Source: Achromobacter spanius (GTDB lineage: Bacteria; Pseudomonadota; Gammaproteobacteria; Burkholderiales; Burkholderiaceae_B). From it: a stretch of DNA of 64,000 bases. The DNA lies in NCBI RefSeq assembly GCF_003994415.1, contig NZ_CP034689.1, forward strand, positions 3,286,001 through 3,350,000. The letters are read 5' to 3'. Every line of letters begins with the position of its first letter. Position 1 is the first letter of the stretch. Positions 25,658 to 34,619 of this stretch are shown piece by piece. The notes under the pieces are model-generated. The model saw nothing but the letters and a program-made list of their open reading frames with translations, ran no database searches and was not told where the DNA came from. The translations under genes and the position numbers were made by a program.

Positions 25658-26610
25658 GTGGATGGCCTGCGGATGCGGGGGTCAACCAAACCCTGCGCCA
25701 GGTCGATGACCAGGTTGATCAGGATGAAGATGGCAAAAATGGCCAGCAAACACCCCTGGATCACGGGGTAGTCGCGCGAAAATGCGGCGCTGACCAGCAA
25801 GGAACTGAGTCCGGGCCAATCAAACAGCGCTTCGATAATGACCGTGCCGCCCAGCAAGTTGCCCGCCCGGATGCCCACAATGGCAATCACGGGCACCAGC
25901 GCGTTGGGCAGTGCGTGCCGGAAAATGGCCTTGCCGCGCGGCAACCCTTTGGCGCGAGCCAGCTTGACGTAGTCGCGGCCCATCACGTCCGACAGGCTGG
26001 CGCGGGTCATGCGGGCAACGACGCCCATGAAGTTCAAGCCGATGGTCAAGGCTGGCAGGATCAGCGCCAGGCAATGCTGCAGCGGATCGTCGGCGAACGA
26101 CACGAAGCCCGACGAGGGCAACCAGCCCAGCCCCAGACTGAACACCAGCACCAGCAGAATGCCCAGCACGAATACCGGCGCCGAGAATCCAGCCACGGCC
26201 AGCACTGATGCCATCACCCCCGCCAGCCGGCCCCGGGCGCGCGCCGCGATGACCCCCAGGGGCACGCCCAGCAGCACGGCCACCAGCAGGCCGACGCCGA
26301 TCAATTCCAGGCTGCGTGGAATGCGCCGCGCCAGCTCGTTGGCCACGGGTTCACCAGTGCGTAGCGACACACCCAGGTCGCCGTGCGCCAAGGCCCCCGC
26401 CCAGTGCGTGAACTGCGTGGCCAGAGGCAGGTCCAGGCCTAGCTGAGCCCGCACGCGGGCCACGGCTTCCGGGTCGCTGCCGGCCTGGTCGCCCAGCATG
26501 ATGGCGACCGGGTCGCCGGGCAGCAGATGGATGGCGATGAACACCACGCCTGTCGCCAGCGCCAGTGTGATCAGCGCTGAAGACAGCCGTCTTAGCAGGA
26601 AAGGCAGCAT
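25654..26610 (-). CDS. Peptide ABC transporter permease, DppB type
   Basis: The product is 318 residues. It starts with the family hallmark MLPFLLRRLSSALITL and the segment FIAIHLLPGDPVAIMLGDQA, and has about six membrane helices. It lies 10 bp after the binding-protein gene and overlaps DppC. It is the second channel subunit of the importer. Confidence 0.95.
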   Translation of the reverse strand: MLPFLLRRLSSALITLALATGVVFIAIHLLPGDPVAIMLGDQAGSDPEAVARVRAQLGLDLPLATQFTHWAGALAHGDLGVSLRTGEPVANELARRIPRSLELIGVGLLVAVLLGVPLGVIAARARGRLAGVMASVLAVAGFSAPVFVLGILLVLVFSLGLGWLPSSGFVSFADDPLQHCLALILPALTIGLNFMGVVARMTRASLSDVMGRDYVKLARAKGLPRGKAIFRHALPNALVPVIAIVGIRAGNLLGGTVIIEALFDWPGLSSLLVSAAFSRDYPVIQGCLLAIFAIFILINLVIDLAQGLVDPRIRRPST

Positions 26611-26620
26611 GCCGATGCGC

Positions 26621-28174
26621 TCAGTTCAGCCACATGGTGGGCAGCGAGATGCCCGGGCTGCTTTCGCTCAGCGCTCCGCCCAATTGCGTATACCCGCGCA
26701 CCTTGCGCAGATAGCCTTGCGCCTGTTCACGCCAGTTCACGAAGGCCCAGGGGCTGGTGTCGAGAATGCGCTTTTCCACTTGCGCATAGACCGGCTGGCG
26801 CGCCTTCGGGTCCGTCAGCGCGCGGCCTTCCGCCAGCAGCTTTTCCAGTTCGGGGTCACGGTAGCCGATGGGCTTGGCCCAGTAGCTGGAATCGCCGCCC
26901 AGGTAATAGGCATAGGCGTCGGGGTCAGGCAGTTTGACCGACACGCCGTAGATCATGGATTCATAGTCGCCGCGATTCTTGCGTTCTACCAGCGTGGCCC
27001 ATTCCACCGGTTCCAGCTTGAGATTGATGCCGGCTTCTTTCAAATTGGCCTGCACCACCTGGGCCATCGTCGTATAGATGCCCAAGCCTTGAAAGACCAC
27101 CATCGAGGCGTCCAGTCCGTTGCCGTAGCCGGCCTCGGCCAGCAGCGCCCTGGCCTGCTTGACATCGCGCTTGTAGGTGCCGTCCAGCGCCTTGTTGTAG
27201 TAAGGCGAGTCGGTGGGCGTGGGCGCGCCATGGATGGGTTGGCCGTGACCGAAGAAAGCGGCCTTGGACACGGCCTCGCGGTCGATGGCGTAGGACACCG
27301 CGCGCCGCACGCGGGCGTCGTCGAACGGTTTTTTGCTGGTGTTGAACCAGACGCTCATGAAGGCGCCTCCCGCCATGTCGATCTTCATGCCAGCGTTGCG
27401 CCGCAACGCGTCGATGTCCTTCCAGGGCACGAAATCAATCATGTCCAGCGATCCGCTGCGCAGCGCGTTGACGCGGGCATCGTCGCTTTTGATCATGCGG
27501 AAATCGACGGCGTCCAGGTACGGCTGCCCCGCCACAAAGTAAGCGGGGTTGCGAGCCAGGCTGGCTCGCACGGCGGGCTCGTAGGCCTTGAGCTGGAAGG
27601 GGCCGGTGCCGTTGGCGGCAAGCTTCAGATTGGCGCCGCCTTCCACCCATTTGCGCGAGACGATGGCCGCTTCGGGCAACGCCAGTACGCCCAGCAGCGT
27701 GGCGTCGGGCGACGGCTTTTCAACCTTGACGGTGGCCGGGTCTACGACGGTAACTTTCATGCCCAGCAGGTTGGCGCGCAGCGTTGCGCCCGTGGCCGGG
27801 TCCAGGATGCGGTCCAGCGAGAACTTCACGTCGTCCGCCGTGAGCGGCGTGCCGTCCTGGAATTTCACGTTCGGACGCAGGTGGAAGATGATGCTGCGCG
27901 CATCGGGCTGTTCCCAGCGTTCGGCCAGACGCGGCACGACGGCGCCCGTTTTGTCGTAGCCGGCCAAGGGGCTGTAGAGCGATTCGATCAACACCTTCCA
28001 GGCGCTGCCGCCGTAGACATGTGGGTCCAGCGACACCACTTCGGACACCGTGCCGTAGCGCAGCGTACCGCCCTGCTTTGGCGTGTCGGCGGCCTGTGCC
28101 CCGGCCATGTATGCCAGCAGCGCGCAAGCGCCCACGCGCAGCGCCATCCGGCGCCAGGTTTGTTGCATCGTCAT
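26621..28174 (-). CDS. Peptide-type substrate-binding protein (SBP family 5)
   Basis: From the ATG at 28174, preceded by AAGGGGAAAAC, the product is 517 residues with a signal peptide ending GAQAADT. The family 5 core is visible in GGTLRYGTVSEVVSLDPHVY and FHLRPNVKFQDGTPLTADDV. An ATG at 28192 would add six residues but lacks a ribosome-binding site. It delivers the substrate to the permeases encoded next to it. Members bind peptides, glutathione, nickel chelates or opines, so the ligand is open. The linked aminotransferase hints at an amino-acid-like compound. Confidence 0.92.
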   Translation of the reverse strand: MTMQQTWRRMALRVGACALLAYMAGAQAADTPKQGGTLRYGTVSEVVSLDPHVYGGSAWKVLIESLYSPLAGYDKTGAVVPRLAERWEQPDARSIIFHLRPNVKFQDGTPLTADDVKFSLDRILDPATGATLRANLLGMKVTVVDPATVKVEKPSPDATLLGVLALPEAAIVSRKWVEGGANLKLAANGTGPFQLKAYEPAVRASLARNPAYFVAGQPYLDAVDFRMIKSDDARVNALRSGSLDMIDFVPWKDIDALRRNAGMKIDMAGGAFMSVWFNTSKKPFDDARVRRAVSYAIDREAVSKAAFFGHGQPIHGAPTPTDSPYYNKALDGTYKRDVKQARALLAEAGYGNGLDASMVVFQGLGIYTTMAQVVQANLKEAGINLKLEPVEWATLVERKNRGDYESMIYGVSVKLPDPDAYAYYLGGDSSYWAKPIGYRDPELEKLLAEGRALTDPKARQPVYAQVEKRILDTSPWAFVNWREQAQGYLRKVRGYTQLGGALSESSPGISLPTMWLN

Positions 28175-28223
28175 TGTTTTCCCCTTGCTCATGATGGTTC
28201 GGTTTGCCGGATGCGTGCCCCGA

Positions 28224-29426
28224 TCAGGGCAAGGCCTCGACCAGCCGATCGATTTCACTGGAATCGTTGTAATACGAAGGCGAGATGCGCAGGTTGCCGC
28301 CGCGCACCGCCAGGTCCACGCCCGCGTCGCGCAGCCGCATTGATAGTTCTTGCGCATCATGGCCCGCATGCTTGAAAGACAAATTGCCCGACGCTTCGCC
28401 CGGGGCGCGCGAACTGACAATTTGATAGCCCTTTTTCTGCAAGGCCTCGCTGGCGTAGTCGGTCAGCCCCAGAATGTGCGCTTCGATGCGGGCCGGCGTC
28501 AGCGCCAGTTGGATGCGCACCGCGGCGTCCAGGCCCCAGATACCGGTGAAATTCGCCAGCGCTTCTTCGAAACGGCCGGCATTGGGCCGATATTCCAGCA
28601 GGTAATGCATGTGGTCTTCGGTGCTGTCCACGCTGTGATAGCCCACGCTGGGCGGGTCCAGCAGTCCCAGCACGCTCTTGCGGCAGTAGAAGTAACCGGT
28701 GCCTATCGGCGCCAACATCCATTTGTGGCCGCCTACCGCCAGGAAGTGGATGCCCAGCTTTTCCACATCCAGCTCCAAGGAACCGGCCCACTGGATGGCG
28801 TCCAGGTTCAGGTACACGCCGCGTTCATGGCACAGGTTGGACGTGGCCTCAAGGTCTTGCCGAAAGCCGTTGGAAAATTGCACCGCGCTGATCGAAACCA
28901 GCCGTGTACGGTCATCCATGAGCTTGCGGATGTCGTCCACCAGGATGCGGCCGTTGCGGTTCTTTACCCAGCGTATCGTCACGCCGCGCGCTGCCAGTTT
29001 CATCCAGCAGTACACATTGGAGGGGTACTCGATATCGGCCAGGATCAGGTTGTCGCCGTCGCGCCAGGGAAAGCCATTGGCCACGTTGACCAGGCCTTCG
29101 GTGGTGTTTTTGACATAGGCGATTTCGTCGCGGTGGGCCCCGATCAGGCGGCCGATGCGCGTTTTGATGGTCTCTTCGGCAAAGCGGCACCAGTCGGGAT
29201 AGGCGTTGCGTCCGTTGTCGCGCACGTCTTCCATGAAGCGGTTCACGGCGGCGACCACCGGCAGGCTCAGCGCGCCAATCGAGGCATTGTTCAGATACGC
29301 CCGCCGCTGCTTGATGGGAAACGCGTGCCCCACGTTGCTCCAGTCCAGCTGTTCGATGCCATTGCGGTCGCCGGGAAACAGGGCGGCGGGTTCGCCCAGG
29401 GAAACCGCCTTATCTAGGATGTTCAC
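28224..29426 (-). CDS. Class V PLP-dependent aminotransferase / epimerase-like enzyme
   Basis: The product is 400 residues of the cysteine desulfurase/isopenicillin-N epimerase fold. The PLP lysine sits in FLAVGGHKWMLAPIGTG, and the preceding NLDAIQWAGSLELDVEKLG carries the family Asp and aromatic positions. There is no desulfurase cysteine loop of the IscS type, so epimerase, lyase or aminotransferase activity is more likely. It is first in an operon with a peptide-type importer, which suggests it processes the imported compound. The divergent LysR gene is probably its regulator. Confidence 0.82.
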   Translation of the reverse strand: MNILDKAVSLGEPAALFPGDRNGIEQLDWSNVGHAFPIKQRRAYLNNASIGALSLPVVAAVNRFMEDVRDNGRNAYPDWCRFAEETIKTRIGRLIGAHRDEIAYVKNTTEGLVNVANGFPWRDGDNLILADIEYPSNVYCWMKLAARGVTIRWVKNRNGRILVDDIRKLMDDRTRLVSISAVQFSNGFRQDLEATSNLCHERGVYLNLDAIQWAGSLELDVEKLGIHFLAVGGHKWMLAPIGTGYFYCRKSVLGLLDPPSVGYHSVDSTEDHMHYLLEYRPNAGRFEEALANFTGIWGLDAAVRIQLALTPARIEAHILGLTDYASEALQKKGYQIVSSRAPGEASGNLSFKHAGHDAQELSMRLRDAGVDLAVRGGNLRISPSYYNDSSEIDRLVEALP

Positions 29427-29617
29427 GCCGTGCCTCTTTCATTGAAGGTGGGATGATCCTAAGATTGCCGGAATCCATGCGTCAATTTCGTTTGCGGTAT
29501 CGATGCATGCGCTTTTGTAATGGGTTATACCCTTGTCGCCAGCCTGCCCTATGGAAGACGCGGGCGGGCCGGGTTGGCGTCCCTGCGTGTGTTCTCCTCT
29601 CTTTCGGGTTTCTCCCT

Positions 29618-30559
29618 ATGCGATTGAACCGTTTGCAAGCCCTGCGCGCCGTCCTGGAAACCGGAAGCGTGACCGAGGCCTCGCGCCGCGTCCACCGAAC
29701 CCAGCCGCAGATCAGCCGGCTGATATCGGCGCTGGAAGAGGAAGTGGGTTTTTCGCTGTTCCTACGCCAGGGACGCGGCCTGATTCCCACGCAGGAGTGC
29801 CTGCGCTTCTACGAAGGCAGCCGGCATATCCTGGCGGGTTTTGATGAGGTGTCGCGCATTGCCGATTCCATCCGCAATCAGCAAGACGCCTGGTTGCGCA
29901 TCCTGACGCAGCCCTACTTCGCCTATAGCGTGACGCCCCGCGCCATTGCGGAGTTCTCGCGCAGCCACCCGCGCGTTCGGATATCGCTGGAAGTGCGCTC
30001 GCGCGTGGATGTGGGCTTGTGGATGTCGGGACAGCAATTCGACCTGGGGCTGGCGGCGCTGCCCATCGACTTTCCGGGTATCCGCTCGCGCCCCTTCGCC
30101 GACGTGCGGCTGGTGATCGCCATGCCGCAAGGCCATCGCCTGGCCGCCAACGCCGTGCTGACGCCGGAAGACATCAAGGACGAACCCTTTATTGCGCTGC
30201 GCCCGTTTACCCTGCTGCGGCAGCGTACCGACGATTTGATGGAGAAATACCGCTTGCCTTTGCGCTTGGTGATGGAGACGTCATCGGGGCAGTCCGCGTG
30301 CCAGTTGGCGGCGTTGGGCGTGGGGATTGCGTTGGCGGATCCGATTCTGGCGGCCAATGTGCCGGGTATTGTGCTGCGAGACTTTGAACCCCGGCTAAGC
30401 ATTCCTTATGGGTTTTTACTGCCCAGCAGCTATGCGCCGTCGGAACAGGCGCGCGAATTCGCGCGCCTGTTCGTCCGCATTGTTAAAGAGACCGCGCCGG
30501 ACAGGGTGCAATTGCTTGCGTCGTCACTCGCGGATGACGACGATGGGCTGTTGGACTGA
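29618..30559 (+). CDS. LysR-family transcriptional regulator
   Basis: The product is 313 residues starting MRLNRLQALRAVLETG, with the helix-turn-helix at residues 1-60 (TEASRRVHRTQPQISRLIS). The frame is open from 29453, but residues before 29618 do not resemble the family. No clear Shine-Dalgarno precedes the ATG. The gene is divergent from the aminotransferase/ABC operon across about 190 bp and is its likely regulator. It converges with the Bug receptor gene of the aromatic operon. Confidence 0.92.
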   Translation: MRLNRLQALRAVLETGSVTEASRRVHRTQPQISRLISALEEEVGFSLFLRQGRGLIPTQECLRFYEGSRHILAGFDEVSRIADSIRNQQDAWLRILTQPYFAYSVTPRAIAEFSRSHPRVRISLEVRSRVDVGLWMSGQQFDLGLAALPIDFPGIRSRPFADVRLVIAMPQGHRLAANAVLTPEDIKDEPFIALRPFTLLRQRTDDLMEKYRLPLRLVMETSSGQSACQLAALGVGIALADPILAANVPGIVLRDFEPRLSIPYGFLLPSSYAPSEQAREFARLFVRIVKETAPDRVQLLASSLADDDDGLLD

Positions 30560-30606
30560 AGCCGTCGGAGGCCGGTCCCACACGTCTGTCCGCCGCCAGG
30601 CGCTTC

Positions 30607-31590
30607 TTAATCAATCGCCGCGCCCGCGGTTTTCACGACCTTGCCCAGGCGGGTGTATTCCTCGGCGCCAAAGTCCTTCAAGGTCTGGCGCGTGGTGGGC
30701 GACGGGATGGCGCCGCGCGATTCCAGCGTCTTCTTTACATCGGGCCGTTGCAGAGCCTTGTTGACGGCGGCGTTCAGCTTGTCCAGCACGGCGGGCGGGG
30801 TGCCCTTCGGCGCGTACAGGCCGTCCCAGGCGAAGAACTCGTAACCCTTCACGCCGGCTTCGTTCATCGTGGGTATGTCGGGGTTGGACGCCACGCGCTC
30901 GGGCGTGGTGACGGCCAGCGCGCGCAGTTTGCCGGCGGCGATCTGGCCCGACACATTGGGCATGACATCGATCAGGAACGAGATGCGTCCGCCCAACAGG
31001 TCGGTCATGGCCGCGCCGCCGCCCTTGTACGGAATGTGCATGACCTGGATGCCCGCCATCTGCTTCAGCAATTCACAGGCCAGATGCGACGACGTGCCAT
31101 TGCCGGCAGAGCCGCAGGTCAGTTCGCCGGGGTGGGATTTGGCGTAGGTCAGCAGTTGGTCCAGTGACTTGAAGCGGTCGTCGGTGCCGTTCACGACCAG
31201 GGCCGCGGCAATGACGGTAAACCGCGAAATCGGCTCGAAGTCGCTGGGTTTGTAGCCGGGCGATTTATACAGCCAGTGGTTGGTGGCCTGCGTGCCGTTG
31301 GTGCCGTATGACAGCGTGTAGCCGTCCGGGTTGGCGCGCGCCGCGATGGACGTGCCGATGTTGCCGCCCGCGCCGGGGCGGTTTTCCACGATGATGGATT
31401 GGCCCAGTTCGCGCGACAGGGGCTCGGCCATCAGCCGCGCCAGCGTATCGCCGCCACCGCCCGCCGCAAACGGCACCACCAGCGTGATGGCGTGGGTGGG
31501 CCAGTCGGCTTGTTGCGCCAGCACGGCAGCGGATGGCAGCGCGGCGCTGGCGGCAGTGGCCAGGCAAATCAAGGTCTTGGATAGTTTCAT
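30607..31590 (-). CDS. Bug-family receptor, end of the aromatic operon
   Basis: The product is 327 residues with a signal peptide ending VLAQQ and the family motif LVVPFAAGGGGDTLARLMAE. It is the last gene of the minus-strand aromatic-degradation unit, 135 bp after the hydratase gene, with CAGGAGAC before its start. No transporter membrane subunits are nearby. It probably captures the aromatic acid or a product, and some Bug proteins act as sensors. It is only distantly similar to the Bug protein at 956. Confidence 0.92.
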   Translation of the reverse strand: MKLSKTLICLATAASAALPSAAVLAQQADWPTHAITLVVPFAAGGGGDTLARLMAEPLSRELGQSIIVENRPGAGGNIGTSIAARANPDGYTLSYGTNGTQATNHWLYKSPGYKPSDFEPISRFTVIAAALVVNGTDDRFKSLDQLLTYAKSHPGELTCGSAGNGTSSHLACELLKQMAGIQVMHIPYKGGGAAMTDLLGGRISFLIDVMPNVSGQIAAGKLRALAVTTPERVASNPDIPTMNEAGVKGYEFFAWDGLYAPKGTPPAVLDKLNAAVNKALQRPDVKKTLESRGAIPSPTTRQTLKDFGAEEYTRLGKVVKTAGAAID

Positions 31591-31725
31591 GCTTGTCTCC
31601 TGTGGGGATAGTGTGCGCGCGCCCGCTTGGGTTGTAGGTGTATCGGGCGCGTGTTTTTTATGCGAGCGTTGGGGGTCGTGGATGTGCGAGGTCAGGGTTC
31701 GGGATTCGGGTCGCGGTTGGGAGAA

Positions 31726-32526
31726 TCAGACGAAGCGGCAGCTCACCGACCCCAGTGGGCCGTAGTCCACGTGGAAGGTGTCGCCGGCCTGGGCAAAGAC
31801 GGGCCGGGTGAACGAGCCGCCAAGAATGATCTGGCCGGCTTCCAGGGTCACGTCATGTTCCGCCAGCTTGTTGGCCAGCCACACGACACCGTTCGCCGGG
31901 TGGTTCAGCACGCCCGCCGCCAGGCCGGTTTCTTCGATGACGGCGTTGCGCGACATCATCGCGCCCACCCAGCGCAGATCCATATCGCCCACCCGCACGG
32001 GGCGGCCACCCATCACCACACCGGCATTGGCGGCGTTGTCGGCAATGGTGTCGAACACCTTGCGTGGGCGTTTGGACTCGGGGTCGATCTGGTGCGAGCG
32101 GGCATCGATGATTTCAAGCGCGGGAATCACGTAGCGCACGGCGTCCAGCACGTCAAAGAGCGTCACGCCGGGGCCGCGCAGCGGGCGGTCCAGGATGAAG
32201 GCCAGCTCGACTTCCACGCGCGGCACGATGAAGCGATCACGCGGGATCTCGGCGCCGTCGGCAAACAGCATGTCGTCCAGCAGCGCGCCGTAATCGGGTT
32301 CATCGATCTGTGACGACAACTGCATGGCGCGCGAGGTCAGCCCGATCTTATGGCCCACCAGGCGGCGGCCCGACGCAATCTTGTGCGCGACCCAGGCGCG
32401 CTGGATGGCGTAGGCGTCGGCGATGGTGATGTCGGGATGGTCCAGCGACAGTTGCCGCACCTGCGTGCGGCGCTGCTCGGCCTCGTCCAGCCGTAGCGCC
32501 AGTGTTTTTATGGTGGTGGCGTCCAT
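31726..32526 (-). CDS. HpcG-like 2-oxo-hept-4-ene-1,7-dioate hydratase family protein
   Basis: From the ATG at 32526 the product is 266 residues, the normal size of the hydratase/4-oxalocrotonate decarboxylase family. Characteristic parts are VGHKIGLTSRAMQLSSQIDE near residue 60, the metal-ligand region PRVEVELAFILDRPL near 103, and VVMGGRPVRVGDMDLRW. These Mg-dependent enzymes hydrate 2-hydroxydienoates formed after extradiol cleavage. Its place in an operon with a bicupin dioxygenase and an FAH-family protein suggests it acts late in ring-cleavage product breakdown. Confidence 0.88.
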   Translation of the reverse strand: MDATTIKTLALRLDEAEQRRTQVRQLSLDHPDITIADAYAIQRAWVAHKIASGRRLVGHKIGLTSRAMQLSSQIDEPDYGALLDDMLFADGAEIPRDRFIVPRVEVELAFILDRPLRGPGVTLFDVLDAVRYVIPALEIIDARSHQIDPESKRPRKVFDTIADNAANAGVVMGGRPVRVGDMDLRWVGAMMSRNAVIEETGLAAGVLNHPANGVVWLANKLAEHDVTLEAGQIILGGSFTRPVFAQAGDTFHVDYGPLGSVSCRFV

Positions 32527-32576
32527 TGATGTCTCCTTGGGGGTGAGTTTTTTGTGTTTCCGGTGGGCGTTGCCGG

Positions 32577-33053
32577 TCACTCGGGCGGCAGATGGCGGCG
32601 GCTGCTTTTGTCGGCCAGGCGCCAACCGTCTTGCGTGGCGACCAACACGTCGCGGCATTCGCGGATGGAAACCAGGCGGGGCGCCCCACCCTGCTCGTGC
32701 GGCACGCTGTCGTAGGCGGTCAGGAAATAGCCGACCGTGGCGCGAGATGGGTTGCCGTTTGGCCTGCGCTCCGTGTCGCCCGCAGGGTCGCTCGCTTGCT
32801 CGACCGCCTCCAGGCGCAGGTTGGTGATGACATGGCAGGTGCTGCGTTCAGGCGCGCGTGCGTTCAGCGCGGCCAGCACTTCTTGCGGGCCGCATAGCCG
32901 CTTGCCCTGGCGCATCCAGACGCCCTCCGGCGCCATCAGGGCGGCGGCGGCGTCGTGGCGACGGGTGTCCAGCGCATGAAAAAACGTCAGCACCACCGCT
33001 TCGCAAGCGGCCTTGGTCTGGTCGGCGTACAGGGCTTCTGAAGCATGTTCCAT
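32577..33053 (-). CDS. SnoaL/NTF2-like protein
   Basis: The product is 158 residues with the start at ATG 33053. The sequence (CEAVVLTFFHALDTRRHDAA) and length fit the NTF2-like alpha+beta barrel, which is also the fold of Rieske oxygenase beta subunits and of some isomerases. No catalytic residues can be assigned. It lies 17 bp after the reductase gene and 50 bp before the hydratase gene. It may be an isomerase, or a second small subunit for the oxygenase. Function is open. Confidence 0.7.
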   Translation of the reverse strand: MEHASEALYADQTKAACEAVVLTFFHALDTRRHDAAAALMAPEGVWMRQGKRLCGPQEVLAALNARAPERSTCHVITNLRLEAVEQASDPAGDTERRPNGNPSRATVGYFLTAYDSVPHEQGGAPRLVSIRECRDVLVATQDGWRLADKSSRRHLPPE

Positions 33054-33070
33054 GGTTGTGTCGTGCCTCC

Positions 33071-34300
33071 TTAATTGATTTGGGCCTTGGCCAGCGGCAC
33101 GTCGGGCCGCTCTAGCAATGCCGGGTCCACCACCGCGCGTTGCGCGATCCATTTGCGCAGTTGACGCAAGTCTCGCGCGGCGTTGACGGCCACACCGGCC
33201 ACGACGCGGCCGCTGGCGTCCAGCGCCACCGACAGCAAGGCACGGGCATCCGCCTGCGGACGCAGCACTTCGCTGACCGCCAGCGCGGGAAAGCCCACGA
33301 TCTGCACCATGGCGTCGTACTGCTCGGACCAGACCGCGCCCGTGGGCAGATACGGGGCCGTCTCGCCCAGCGCGCACAGCGCCGCCGCCGTGCCCTGGTC
33401 TTGCGCGTTCTGCCACGATTCCAGGCGCACCGGGCCACCCGCGTCGGCATGCACCGACACGGCGACGTCGCCCGCGGCATACACATCCGGCGCCGAAGTG
33501 CGGCAGTGCGCATCGACCAGCACGCCCCGCTGGCAGGCAATGCCCGCCTCGCGCGCCAGCGTGTCGTTGGCTTGCAGGCCCACGCCCAGCACCACGGCGT
33601 GGGCCGCGATGCGTGTGCCGTCGGTCAGCTCGGCCACGGGCCGCCCGTCTTCTTGCGCATGGACCGCAAGCAGGCTGGCGCCCAGTCTTAGCTCCACCCC
33701 CGCCGCCGCATGCAGGGCAGCCAGGTGCGCGGATACGCCGGGTAGCACGCTACGGGCGCACAGCCGGTCGGCCTGTTCCAGCACGGTGACCCGGGTGCCG
33801 GCCTGGCGCGCGGTGGCGGCCACTTCCAACCCGATCCAGCCGCCGCCCACAATCAGCACATGCTTGTCCGGACCCAACTGGGCGCGCAGGCGCAATGCGT
33901 CGTCGCGGGTACGCAGCACATGCACGCCGGCATGGTCAACGCCAGGCAGCGGCGGCACGACCGGCCGGCCGCCCATGCACAAAATCAGCTTGTCGTAGGC
34001 GATTGCAGCACCATCGGACGTGTCCACCTGCTTGTCGGCCAATCGCAAGCGCGTGGCCGCCACGCCCGGATGAAACGTCACGTTCAACGACGCCAGCCGC
34101 TCGGCCGAAAACAGTTCGGTGCTGTCGGCGGGCGCGTGGCCGCCCAGCACGGCCTTGCTCAAGGGCGGGCGTTCATAGGGCGCGTGCGGCTCGTCGCCCA
34201 GCAGCACCACGCGGCCGGCGTAGCCGCGTTCGCGCAGGGTGGCGGCGGCCCAGCCGCCCGCCTGCCCCGCGCCCACGATGACGATCGCGTCCGAGTTCAC
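33071..34300 (-). CDS. Ferredoxin reductase of the Rieske oxygenase system
   Basis: The product is 409 residues with FAD motif IVIVGAGQAGGWAAATLRE at the N-terminus, NADH motif VLIVGGGWIGLEVAATARQA (about 148-167) and a C-terminal FAD segment with VYAAGDVAV. This is the BphA4/rhodocoxin reductase type. The start is GTG 34300, overlapping the ferredoxin stop as GTGA, with GGAAG upstream. It passes electrons from NADH to the Rieske ferredoxin encoded immediately upstream. Confidence 0.92.
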   Translation of the reverse strand: MNSDAIVIVGAGQAGGWAAATLRERGYAGRVVLLGDEPHAPYERPPLSKAVLGGHAPADSTELFSAERLASLNVTFHPGVAATRLRLADKQVDTSDGAAIAYDKLILCMGGRPVVPPLPGVDHAGVHVLRTRDDALRLRAQLGPDKHVLIVGGGWIGLEVAATARQAGTRVTVLEQADRLCARSVLPGVSAHLAALHAAAGVELRLGASLLAVHAQEDGRPVAELTDGTRIAAHAVVLGVGLQANDTLAREAGIACQRGVLVDAHCRTSAPDVYAAGDVAVSVHADAGGPVRLESWQNAQDQGTAAALCALGETAPYLPTGAVWSEQYDAMVQIVGFPALAVSEVLRPQADARALLSVALDASGRVVAGVAVNAARDLRQLRKWIAQRAVVDPALLERPDVPLAKAQIN

Positions 34301-34617
34301 GCGGCTTCCGCCTTCAGGTAGATGGTGTCGGCCTCGACCCGCACCTCGTAGCGGCGCAGGTCGGTCGTGACCGGCGGGCATTGCGGCTTGCCGGTGCGGA
34401 TGTCGAAAACGCCCTGGTGCAAGGGGCATTCGATGGTGCCGTCTTCCAGGTAGCCATCGGCCAGGCTGGCGTTGCCGTGCGGGCAGCGGTCCTGGGTGGC
34501 GCAGATGTCGTCGGGCAGCTTGTACAGGCAGACGGCCTCGCCTTCATGCACGACGCGCAGCGTGCCGGTGTCGGGTGAAATGTCCGCCACCAGCGCAACG
34601 GGTTTCCAGGTGTCCAT
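34297..34617 (-). CDS. Rieske [2Fe-2S] ferredoxin
   Basis: The product is 106 residues with both Rieske ligand pairs, Cys45-x-His47 (DRCPHGNAS) and Cys64-x2-His67 (IECPLHQGVF). It is the electron carrier between the reductase and the terminal oxygenase. It lies 2 bp after the alpha-subunit gene and overlaps the reductase gene, so the components are tightly coupled. Confidence 0.95.
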   Translation of the reverse strand: MDTWKPVALVADISPDTGTLRVVHEGEAVCLYKLPDDICATQDRCPHGNASLADGYLEDGTIECPLHQGVFDIRTGKPQCPPVTTDLRRYEVRVEADTIYLKAEAA

Positions 34618-34619
34618 GA

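Noticed and set aside
26498..28375. Plus-strand frame of 625 codons
   Set aside because: It is the antisense shadow of the peptide-binding protein gene; long antisense frames are expected in such GC-rich DNA.
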